DNA from: Gammaproteobacteria bacterium
GTDB lineage: Bacteria > Pseudomonadota > Gammaproteobacteria > Chromatiales > Chromatiaceae
Assembly (NCBI GenBank): GCA_030625445.1
Contig: DAOUQU010000036.1
Span: 1-10,200, forward strand
Length of the DNA stretch: 10,200 bases
Direction of reading: 5' to 3'
Shown: positions 1 to 6,148 of the stretch, one piece after another
How the letters are laid out: each line of letters opens with the position of its first letter
How positions within the stretch are numbered: the stretch's first letter is position 1
Program-made: the position numbers and the translations under genes
Notes under the pieces: generated by a model
Databases searched by the model: none
Seen by the model: the letters and a program-made list of their open reading frames with translations, nothing else
Told to the model about the DNA's origin: nothing

Positions 1-369
1 TGCAGTTATGACCCCGATACTCTCGGCAAAAATCCGCCGGATCGCAAGATCAAGGGCGTCATCCACTGGGTATCGGCAAAATATGGCGTCAAGGCCGAAG
101 TGCGCCTCTATGACCGTCTCTTTTCTCATCCTGCGCCGGATGCAGACAAGGAGATCGAAGATTGGAAACACCATCTCAATCCCCAATCGCTTGTGATGAT
201 AGAAGACGCCATGTTGGAGTCTTCGCTGGGCGATGCGCAGCCGGGCGAGCGTTTTCAATTCGAACGCGAAGGCTACTTTTGCCGCGATAGCGTGATCACC
301 GACAAGCTGGTTATGAATCGCGTCGTCACCCTGCGCGACTCCTGGGCAAGAATCGAAAACAGCAAATAA
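1..369 (+). CDS. glnS: Glutamine--tRNA ligase (GlnRS), C-terminal part; 5' end outside window
   Basis: Cytoplasmic enzyme that charges tRNA-Gln with glutamine using ATP. Only the last 122 residues are present, open from the first base in frame 1 and ending in TAA at 367-369. They match from memory the C-terminal anticodon-binding beta-barrel of bacterial GlnRS: KGVIHWVSA, then EVRLYDRLFS, then the block FQFEREGYFCRDS, then NRVVTLRDSWA just before the end. These blocks come in the same order and spacing as in the E. coli enzyme, and the C-terminus falls at the usual place, so the 3' end is intact. The catalytic Rossmann domain with its HIGH and KMSKS motifs would lie upstream of the window. 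No classical terminator follows; the gene runs straight into small repeats. The identification is very secure. Confidence 0.97.
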   Translation, partial: CSYDPDTLGKNPPDRKIKGVIHWVSAKYGVKAEVRLYDRLFSHPAPDADKEIEDWKHHLNPQSLVMIEDAMLESSLGDAQPGERFQFEREGYFCRDSVITDKLVMNRVVTLRDSWARIENSK

Positions 370-371
370 TT

Positions 372-426
372 TAACCACAGATACACACAGATAATTGATG
401 GGGAAAAATCAGTGTGCATCCGTGTT
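372..426 (+). repeat. CCACAGAT-type intergenic repeat, copy 1 (right arm missing)
   Basis: Three bases after the glnS stop begins a segment with CCACAGAT and ACACACAGATAA, ending with GTGTGCATCCGTGTT. The same modules in the same order occur at 8261-8335, where the element also has its right inverted arm ATCTGTGGTT. Here the right arm is absent and the sequence switches to a different short tandem repeat. It is non-coding and its function is unknown. Elements of this kind are common between genes in many proteobacteria. Confidence 0.75.
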
Positions 427-446
427 ACTCACTACTCACTACTCAG
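427..446 (+). repeat. Short heptamer tandem repeat (ACTCACT, about 3 copies)
   Basis: Two perfect units of ACTCACT (427-433, 434-440) are followed by a partial one, ACTCAG. The tract sits exactly where the right arm of the CCACAGAT element would be expected from comparison with the copy near 8330. It is short enough that chance cannot be fully excluded. Confidence 0.5.
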
Positions 447-450
447 ACCC

Positions 451-484
451 GTAGGGCGTCAATAAGCCTGCGCATTGCGCCGCA
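451..484 (+). repeat. GTAGGG/CAATAAGC repeat, left arm only
   Basis: GTAGGGCGTCAATAAGC followed by a GCGCA-rich stretch resembles the left arm of the large hairpin at 8355-8425 (GTAGGGTGTCAATAAGC). The right arm is not found here, so this is a decayed or half copy. Both copies lie just downstream of a CCACAGAT element, so the two families occur as a pair at both sites. Confidence 0.65.
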
Positions 485-558
485 TGGGGTCTCTTTTCAA
501 TCGTTGTCAGATGACCACCTCTACGCACGCCCCTCAGTTATTTTTTTCACAAAGAGCA

Positions 559-586
559 TTGACAATCTACATATAGTGTTTATTAT
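559..586 (+). promoter_or_regulatory. Sigma70-like promoter of nrdJab
   Basis: A perfect -35 hexamer TTGACA (559-564) and a -10 hexamer TATTAT (581-586, 5 of 6 matches) are separated by 16 bases. Transcription should start near 593, leaving a leader of about 90 bases before the nrdJa start codon. The spacer contains one NrdR box and a second box covers the expected start site, so repression by blocking RNA polymerase is the natural reading. Confidence 0.75.
564..579 (+). promoter_or_regulatory. NrdR box 1 (operator)
   Basis: AATCTACATATAGTGT fits the known NrdR operator pattern (acaCwAtATaTwGtgt) at all strongly conserved positions, with a single change in the central half. NrdR is the ATP/dATP-sensing zinc-finger repressor of ribonucleotide reductase genes. 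The box lies between the -35 and -10 elements. Confidence 0.8.
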
Positions 587-595
587 TAAGGAAAA

Positions 596-611
596 GCACA
601 ATATATAGAAA
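596..611 (+). promoter_or_regulatory. NrdR box 2 (operator)
   Basis: GCACAATATATAGAAA contains the perfect core CAATATATAG of the NrdR operator; its outer right flank is weaker. The conserved C of this box is 32 bases from that of box 1, about three helical turns. That is the tandem spacing typical of NrdR sites, so one NrdR assembly could bind both on the same DNA face. The box overlaps the predicted transcription start. Confidence 0.8.
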
Positions 612-680
612 TTATTTCGATTGTTGCGGAATAAGAGCATCAATAGCCAACCGCAGCAACCACTTTGGAGGAGTTCATCA

Positions 681-2816
681 ATGACCACAAGAAACATCGC
701 CAGGATCCATGATTTAGCCGAGAACCGGCAGCAAATTCCACTGCAGCCTGCTTCGCTCGATATCTGGGATAAAAAATATCGCCTTAAAGCCATGTCGGGG
801 GAGGTTGTCGACGAAACCCTCGATGATACCTGGCAGCGTGTTGCCAGGGCATTGGCCGAAGTTGAAGAGGGCGAAGAGAAACGCGCCTACTGGTATGCGA
901 AATTTCTGTGGGCGCTGAAAAACGGCGCCATCCCTGCAGGCCGAATTATTTCCAATGCCGGTGCACTGCAGCACAAGCCTGCCACCAGCACCATCAACTG
1001 CACGGTTTCCGGAACACTTCCTGACTCCATGGACGGCATTCTGCAAACTCTGCATAAGTCTGGCCTGACGCTCAAGGCGGGATGTGGGATCGGCTATGAA
1101 TTCTCCACGCTGCGCCCTAAAGGCGCCTATGTCAGCGGCGCCGGCGCCCGAACTTCCGGACCGCTCTCATTCATGGATATCTTCGATGCCATGTGTTTTA
1201 CCATCTCCTCGGCTGGCGGACGACGCGGCGCACAGATGGCGACGTTCGATATCTCGCATCCGGATATCATGGATTTCATCAAGGCGAAACGTGAAGATGG
1301 CCGCCTGCGGCAGTTCAATCTCTCCTGCCTGATTACCGATGAGTTCATGCAGGCGGTAAAAGATGATCAGCAATGGAAGCTGCTGTTCCCCGCCACTGAG
1401 CATGAAATAGAGTCAGATGAGTGCAACATCATCTGGCGTCACTGGCCGCTCAGCGAAGATTACATCGCCAATGACAAGGGTGAAGTTGCCTGCCGCGTCT
1501 ATGAAACCATCCCCGCCAGACGGCTGTGGAATCTGATCATGACCTCCACCTATGACTATGCGGAACCCGGCTTTATTCTCATCGACAAGGTCAATGAGAT
1601 GAACAACAACTGGTTTTGCGAGGAGATTCGTGCAACCAACCCCTGTGGTGAGCAGCCTTTACCGCCATTCGGAGCCTGCCTGCTGGGCTCGATCAACCTG
1701 ACAACTTTTATAGAGCATCCATTTACCGGTCAGGCAGCATTCGACTGGCCGCGTTTCCGCGAGGTGGTAGCGATCTTCTCGCGCATGCTGGATAACGTCG
1801 TCGAGATCAACGGTCTGCCGCTGCAGCAGCAGCGTGACGAGATCATACGCAAGCGCCGTCACGGCCTGGGTTTTCTGGGTCTTGGCTCTGCCTGCACCAT
1901 GCTGAAGATGAAATATGGCAGTCCCGAATCACTGCAATTCACCGAGCGCGTTGCCAGGGAGATGGCGGAGCAGGGGTGGCTTACCGGCATCGAACTGGCA
2001 AAAGAGAAGGGGCCGGCGCCGCTGCTGACGGAGAGTTTTGAGGTGACTGCCGAGATGCTTGCAGCGCGCCCCGAAATGGAGAAAGATGGCGTCAGCCTTG
2101 GAGACAAAATCAGTGCTGCAACACTGATGGCGAAATACAGCCGCTACATGCAGCAATTCCCGTCAGAGATTACTGACGCCATTTGTAAACACGGTTGCCG
2201 TTATACTCATCACAGCTCCATCGCTCCCACAGGCACCATCAGTCTCTCGCTGGGAAACAATGCAAGCAACGGCATCGAGCCATCATTTGCCCACAGCTAC
2301 AGCCGCAATATCATCCGCGAAGGTAAAAAATGCAAACAGAAGATTGATGTGCTCTCCTGTGAACTGCTGGCCTACCGCGCATTCATCAACGCTGATGCGG
2401 ATCCTGATGCCCGTGATGGAAAAGGAAAGCTGCCCGATTATTTCATTACTGCCGATGATGTCACGCCTACGCAGCATGTGGATGTCCAGGCGGCCGCGCA
2501 GAAGTGGATCGACTCTTCGATTTCAAAAACAGCCAACGTCCCCTCGGACTATCCATTTGAGACATTCCAGGATATCTACATGTACGCCTACGAGAAAGGT
2601 CTCAAGGGGTGCACCACTTTTCGTTTCAATCCGCAAGCCTTTCAGGGTGTACTGGTCAAGGAGAAAGACCTGGCTAATACCAGCTATCGCTTCACCCTCG
2701 AGGACGGTGAAACCGTCGAGCTCAAAGGCAACGAGGAGATCGACTACGACGGCGAAATTCACACCGCCGCCAATCTCTACGACGCCATCAAAGAGGGCTA
2801 CTATGGCCGCTTATAA
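681..2816 (+). CDS. nrdJa: Adenosylcobalamin-dependent (class II) ribonucleotide reductase, large catalytic piece NrdJa
   Basis: Reduces ribonucleotides to deoxyribonucleotides using a thiyl radical made with coenzyme B12, so it needs neither oxygen nor an iron-radical subunit. The start at 681 is preceded by a strong ribosome site (GGAGGAG, 666-672) and gives 711 residues; upstream in-frame TTG codons lack such a site. Visible motifs are Cys107 in INCTVSG (first of the reducible pair), LKAGCGIGYEF near 131-141, the active-site triad Asn320-Cys322-Glu324 in NPCGEQ, Cys333 in FGACLLGS (second of the pair), and APTGTISLS from 515. No N-terminal ATP-cone is seen. The C-terminal cysteine tail found in single-chain NrdJ is missing; it is supplied by the next gene, as in Pseudomonas NrdJa/NrdJb. 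Two NrdR boxes upstream indicate repression when dNTPs are plentiful. Confidence 0.96.
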   Translation: MTTRNIARIHDLAENRQQIPLQPASLDIWDKKYRLKAMSGEVVDETLDDTWQRVARALAEVEEGEEKRAYWYAKFLWALKNGAIPAGRIISNAGALQHKPATSTINCTVSGTLPDSMDGILQTLHKSGLTLKAGCGIGYEFSTLRPKGAYVSGAGARTSGPLSFMDIFDAMCFTISSAGGRRGAQMATFDISHPDIMDFIKAKREDGRLRQFNLSCLITDEFMQAVKDDQQWKLLFPATEHEIESDECNIIWRHWPLSEDYIANDKGEVACRVYETIPARRLWNLIMTSTYDYAEPGFILIDKVNEMNNNWFCEEIRATNPCGEQPLPPFGACLLGSINLTTFIEHPFTGQAAFDWPRFREVVAIFSRMLDNVVEINGLPLQQQRDEIIRKRRHGLGFLGLGSACTMLKMKYGSPESLQFTERVAREMAEQGWLTGIELAKEKGPAPLLTESFEVTAEMLAARPEMEKDGVSLGDKISAATLMAKYSRYMQQFPSEITDAICKHGCRYTHHSSIAPTGTISLSLGNNASNGIEPSFAHSYSRNIIREGKKCKQKIDVLSCELLAYRAFINADADPDARDGKGKLPDYFITADDVTPTQHVDVQAAAQKWIDSSISKTANVPSDYPFETFQDIYMYAYEKGLKGCTTFRFNPQAFQGVLVKEKDLANTSYRFTLEDGETVELKGNEEIDYDGEIHTAANLYDAIKEGYYGRL

Positions 2817-2819
2817 AAC

Positions 2820-2968
2820 AAGTTTGCAGTCTTCAGTTGGCAGTATGCAGCAAGATAAGAAAAGAAAGTTTATAGCGAAATAGAGCTTGCAGGTGGCTAT
2901 GACTCGATTAGGCTCTTGCCAACTGCCAACTGCCAACTGCCAACTGCCAACTGCCAACTGCCAACTGC
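2820..2968 (+). repeat. Composite AACTGCC-heptamer repeat element, copy 1 (between nrdJa and nrdJb)
   Basis: The element starts four bases after the nrdJa stop. Its left part contains AGTTTGCAG and one reverse-orientation unit, CAGTTGGCAGT (2834-2844). After an A-rich spacer comes a core, TTGCAGGTGGCTATGACTCG (2888-2907) continuing into ATTAGGCTC, and then TTGCC followed by six perfect AACTGCC units plus a partial one (2921-2968). The left unit is the perfect reverse complement of the right array, so the RNA can fold back. A second copy in the same orientation lies at 3734-3913. Function is unknown; it may affect message stability or the balance of the two reductase subunits. Confidence 0.9.
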
Positions 2969-2991
2969 AACACGAACAAGAGGATAACCAA

Positions 2992-3729
2992 ATGCCAGTG
3001 AAAATCGACCAGAAAATCATAGCCTGTGAAACGGCAACAGAAGAGCCGCAGGCCTCAGGTAGTCAAACCGATGATGCAGAGTCAGCACCGGCCGGAACCG
3101 GCCCCGAACACCACGAGAAAGCAGAGATCGTGCGCATGCATGAAAAACTGCAGCGCCCCGAAATGCTGCTGGGCAGCACCTACAAGATCAAGACACCCCT
3201 GTCGGACCATGCTCTCTACGTCACCATCAATGACATCGTTCTCAACCCGGGGACGCCGCATGAGAAACGGCGCCCTTTCGAAGTCTTTATCAACTCCAAA
3301 AACATGGATCATTTTCAGTGGATCCTGGCGCTGACCCGCATTATGTCAGCCGTGTTTCGCAAGGGCGGCGATGTCACCTTCCTGGTCGAAGAGATGCACA
3401 GCGTATTCGACCCCAAAGGCGGCTATTTCAAGAAGGGCGGCAAGTTCATGCCATCGCTGGTTGCTGAAATTGGAGACGCCATCGAATCACACCTGAAAAT
3501 GATCGGCATGATCGTCGACCCCCAGCTCGATGAAGAGCAGAAGAAGCTGATCGAACAGAAAAAAGCTGAGTATGAAGCGACTCAACAACAGACCGCAGCG
3601 AAGGATGAGGATGACTCAAGTGATTTTCCGGCAGGCGCTACCCTGTGCGACAAGTGTCATACCAAGGCGGTAGTCATGATGGATGGCTGTATGACCTGCT
3701 TGAGCTGCGGTGAGAGCAAGTGCGGGTAG
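2992..3729 (+). CDS. nrdJb: Class II ribonucleotide reductase, small C-terminal piece NrdJb
   Basis: Partner of NrdJa; together they form the B12-dependent reductase. The 245-residue protein begins at MPVKIDQKI, the characteristic NrdJb start, with AGAGGA at 2979-2984 as ribosome site. A variable acidic linker (about 15-45) precedes the conserved block ATYKIKTPL-like 61-70, LYVTINDIVLN (75-85), RRPFEVFINSKNMDHFQW (93-110) and FRKGGDVTFLVEEM (122-135). The tail carries six cysteines (219, 222, 233, 236, 239, 244) ending GESKCG. Cysteines at this end are thought to pass electrons from thioredoxin or glutaredoxin to the active-site pair of NrdJa. The gap to nrdJa is 175 bases and is mostly repeat, wider than usual for this gene pair. 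The frame stays open upstream through the heptamer repeats, but that extension is not family-like. Confidence 0.95.
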   Translation: MPVKIDQKIIACETATEEPQASGSQTDDAESAPAGTGPEHHEKAEIVRMHEKLQRPEMLLGSTYKIKTPLSDHALYVTINDIVLNPGTPHEKRRPFEVFINSKNMDHFQWILALTRIMSAVFRKGGDVTFLVEEMHSVFDPKGGYFKKGGKFMPSLVAEIGDAIESHLKMIGMIVDPQLDEEQKKLIEQKKAEYEATQQQTAAKDEDDSSDFPAGATLCDKCHTKAVVMMDGCMTCLSCGESKCG

Positions 3730-3733
3730 AAAA

Positions 3734-3913
3734 GTTTGCAGGAAAACAAAGTTGGCAGTATTCAGTTTGCAGTTTGCAGTAAAAACAGCAAAAAAGAGTT
3801 GCAGATGGCAATGACTCGACTAGACTTTTGCCAACTGCCAACTGCCAACTGCCAACTGCCAACTGCCAACTGCCAACTGCCAACTGCCAACTGCCAACTG
3901 CCAACTGCCAACT
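3734..3913 (+). repeat. Composite AACTGCC-heptamer repeat element, copy 2 (after nrdJb)
   Basis: Same plan as the copy at 2820-2968. AGTTTGCAG and a reverse unit GTTGGCAGT (3751-3759) come first, followed by extra TTTGCAGT units, an A-rich spacer, and the core TTGCAGATGGCAATGACTCG (3799-3818), then CTAGACTTTTGCC and eleven perfect AACTGCC units plus a partial one (3833-3913). It fills the whole gap between two convergent genes and ends exactly against the stop codon of the minus-strand gene. The differing unit number from copy 1 (6 against 11) marks it as a likely length-variable tract. The fold-back potential could let it act as a two-way transcript end. Confidence 0.9.
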
Positions 3914-5428
3914 TTATCGTACCCCGGAGACCGGCCGCATCTGGGTATCGCAGACGCCGCCGACTTTAACGCTCTTCAGTGTTCCCGATCCGCTGCATGA
4001 TTTACCGCGATCCCGGATATTGCACTTGAGCTCCAGCGGCTTGCCGGCATTCAGCCAGCCGGGTGTTCTGCGGTAGCGTCCGATACTTTTCATTTTGCAG
4101 CCGCGTGGAATTCCATAGGCCGGGCAGGAAGATGCATTCAGGGAGACTTTTCTGCCGTCGATGATGAACCCTTTGTAGCTATCGAGAATATTGACGACAT
4201 CCCGCTCCTCCAGCTGCTCGACATCGACGTCCCTGAAAAAATAGCCCCCCTTTGCAGCCTTGTCGACATGAATTCTGGTGTTGGCAATCAGGGCGAAGTT
4301 TTTGCCTTTGGTTGCCACCGCTCCGGAGATGTACTCGACCCGCTTGTGTTTGGGGAAGCATTTTCCCATCGCCGGGGCGTGATAGTAGTGCCTGAGCGCC
4401 TTGATATCGGCCAAGGAGTTGCCCGGAAAAATCTTCTTGAGATCTTTGTCGCTGCCAAACAGGATGCGCTCGACATCCGGAACATTTTGCGCATACATGC
4501 TCTGCAGTTTGGGATAGAGGCCATCGTGGCTGTTGTTGCCGGCCAGATCATCGCGTAAAAAGCAGGCGGTGATGCCGGAGATCTGGGTCAGGTATTCATC
4601 CCAGATATTGTATTGCGAGACCTTGGAGGAGACGCCCTTGAAGTCACCGTTGAAGCTGCATCCCTGGTATTTTGCACAGCTCCCTTTACCCCGATTGCGT
4701 ATTGAAAGCGCGATGATATTGCGCTCGCAGGCTCCGTAGGCGTTGCATCCGCGATCCAGGTGGCCTTCGAAGATGGCAGTGCGCATGGTGTAGTCGAGGT
4801 GCTTGGCCTGTTTCAGGGAGTTGCCCGGCCAGCGACTTTGATTCTTGGCGATGAAACTATCCCACGCCCGTTGCAGGGCGGTACGGCGTCCGATGACGCG
4901 TTTATTGACGCCCGCGCATTGAGACGAGTTGTGAAAGGCGCGCACAATCGTATCCAACTCCCCTTTGCCGCTGCTGCCGCTTGTTGCTTTGCCTGGGGGA
5001 TCAAAAAACGGCGCTCTGTTTTTCTCGAAGAGCTTACGGATATTGATGACATACTTGACGCTGCTGTCGCAGTGGTGGTTGCTAACGGTCATGGCCTTGC
5101 GCTGTCTGACAGTGTCGTTGAATTTTTTGACCGAGGCTGGTGTGGCGGTGCTTGAATCGAGGAGGATCTTAAAGCCTACAAACGGAGTGCCGCCACTGCT
5201 GGTCAGCGGTTTGCCGTTTTTGATCGCCAGGCAGGGGATCAGCGATGTGCCCTGTTTCAGGGCTCCTGCAGGCCTGGTAGCTCCCGATTTGGCAAATGAG
5301 TTGATCTCGTAATAGGGGATTTCGAGATTGCCGTTGAACTGGTACAGGGTCATCACCGGGGTGGCCGGGATACCTGCGAATATCCGGGGTGAAATCAACA
5401 GCAGCAGTGCGAAAAAGGTAACTCTCAT
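3914..5428 (-). CDS. Large secreted cysteine-rich protein of unknown function
   Basis: I do not recognise the family. The 504-residue product starts with a clear signal peptide (MRVTFFALLLLISPRIFA, probable cut before Gly19), so it should be periplasmic or secreted. The mature part contains 14 cysteines, an even number suggesting disulphides; several lie in close pairs such as RGCNAYGAC and CAKYQGC in the middle and CPAYGIPRGC near residue 440. There is no further membrane segment or sorting signal. The C-terminal 70 residues are basic, with a GKSCSGSG stretch. AGGA lies 8-11 bases before the ATG. It is convergent with nrdJb and divergent from the gene at 5617. The stop codon touches a heptamer repeat tract, so the original C-terminus might have been altered. 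The coding call is strong because the frame is long and has an export signal; the function is unknown. Confidence 0.85.
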   Translation of the reverse strand: MRVTFFALLLLISPRIFAGIPATPVMTLYQFNGNLEIPYYEINSFAKSGATRPAGALKQGTSLIPCLAIKNGKPLTSSGGTPFVGFKILLDSSTATPASVKKFNDTVRQRKAMTVSNHHCDSSVKYVINIRKLFEKNRAPFFDPPGKATSGSSGKGELDTIVRAFHNSSQCAGVNKRVIGRRTALQRAWDSFIAKNQSRWPGNSLKQAKHLDYTMRTAIFEGHLDRGCNAYGACERNIIALSIRNRGKGSCAKYQGCSFNGDFKGVSSKVSQYNIWDEYLTQISGITACFLRDDLAGNNSHDGLYPKLQSMYAQNVPDVERILFGSDKDLKKIFPGNSLADIKALRHYYHAPAMGKCFPKHKRVEYISGAVATKGKNFALIANTRIHVDKAAKGGYFFRDVDVEQLEERDVVNILDSYKGFIIDGRKVSLNASSCPAYGIPRGCKMKSIGRYRRTPGWLNAGKPLELKCNIRDRGKSCSGSGTLKSVKVGGVCDTQMRPVSGVR

Positions 5429-5474
5429 ACTATTTTTCCTAAGGTGATAAATAACCGTAACGATGTGGCTGTGG

Positions 5475-5505
5475 ATTATATCCTGATACTTGAGAGTGAA
5501 GGCAA
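5475..5505 (-). promoter_or_regulatory. Possible promoter for the secreted cysteine-rich protein gene
   Basis: Reading on the minus strand, a perfect TATAAT (5480-5475) lies about 50 bases upstream of the start codon. A poor -35 candidate TTGCCT (5505-5500) sits 19 bases further up, a longer spacing than ideal. The -10 match is convincing, the -35 is not. Confidence 0.35.
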
Positions 5506-5616
5506 TAGATACGTGAGAATTTCTGCTTCTGATGATTGATAATTTTTGCAGGTGTTATGAAGGCAAATAGAGTAGTATCCCGATATCTGAATATCCTGCT
5601 TGCGGAGAAGCACTGG

Positions 5617-5955
5617 ATGCAATATTTCATCACTCCTTTTGTTCTTGCCTCACTCCTTGCCACATCTCCTGTCGTCGCAGATGATGAGGCCCGCTATGAT
5701 GCTGTAAAAGCTCTGGGTAGGCTCAATGGAATAGCCTTGCAATGTAAATATATCGACCAGGTCTCGCGTATGAAGCAGGCTGTTGTGGAGACTGTTCCAA
5801 AGGAACGCAGTTTCGGGCTTGCTTTCGACCAGGCTGCCAACGAGAGTTTCCTTGCTTTTATTCAGGAGCAGAGCCCCTGTCCCGGTCCGGCTGGTTTTGA
5901 GGAAGATGTCTCACAGCAAATCGAACTTCTGCAGCAGCGCTTTAAAAACAATTGA
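5617..5955 (+). CDS. Small exported protein of unknown function with two cysteines
   Basis: The chosen start at 5617 gives 112 residues and is preceded by GGAGAAG (5604-5610). It places a textbook signal peptide at the N-terminus (MQYFITPFVLASLLATSPVVA, cut before Asp22). Starts further upstream (5536 or 5557) would add about 20-27 residues in front of this signal and are less likely. The mature protein is about 90 residues and probably helical, with two cysteines (43 and 88) that could form a disulphide, a conserved-looking centre (LGRLNGIALQC), and FGLAFDQAANESFLAF near 66-81. The layout recalls small periplasmic proteins annotated only as hypothetical in gammaproteobacteria; I cannot name a family. 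It lies divergent from the cysteine-rich secreted protein gene and 193 bases before the metal-protein fusion gene. Confidence 0.75.
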   Translation: MQYFITPFVLASLLATSPVVADDEARYDAVKALGRLNGIALQCKYIDQVSRMKQAVVETVPKERSFGLAFDQAANESFLAFIQEQSPCPGPAGFEEDVSQQIELLQQRFKNN

Positions 5956-5998
5956 ACAAAAACAATCGGTATGTTCTCAATAACCCCGTCTCTATATT

Positions 5999-6034
5999 GT
6001 CATTGCGAGGAGCCGGAGGCGACGCGGTAATGAC
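5999..6034 (+). repeat. Small palindromic intergenic repeat (GTCATTGCG type)
   Basis: A 36-base imperfect palindrome starting GTCATTGCGAGGAG and ending CGCGGTAATGAC, with outer arms GTCATT/AATGAC. Sequences beginning TCATTGCGAGG are a widely spread intergenic repeat type in bacteria. It occupies part of the 193-base gap before the gene at 6149; I see no convincing promoter or other feature in the rest of that gap. Confidence 0.65.
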
Positions 6035-6148
6035 ATCTGTTTCAATAGAGTGTATTCAATGCACGTAGTTATTGAGATATTACAACAATCGATCTTAAAC
6101 TCTTCTTTCCCTGGCTAACTTTCTCTCTTTGATAGATATCACCCTACT

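Noticed and set aside
612..680. A cobalamin riboswitch in the leader of the B12-dependent reductase.
   Set aside because: The leader is only about 90 bases and no B12-box-like sequence is seen. Such riboswitches normally control B12 uptake, synthesis or B12-independent alternatives.
2260..2883. A 207-codon plus-strand frame inside nrdJa.
   Set aside because: It is a shadow frame of a well-conserved reductase, with low-complexity Arg/Ser/Pro-rich sequence.
3730..3913. A CRISPR array, suggested by regular repeats.
   Set aside because: Units are seven bases and directly adjacent, without spacers, and no cas genes are nearby.
3736..3969. Open frames with CQLPTAN or WQLAVGS repeats across the heptamer arrays.
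   Set aside because: They arise because a seven-base unit reads as a seven-residue repeat in every frame that lacks stops. Such repeat proteins are artefacts, and there is no ribosome site or other protein-like sequence.
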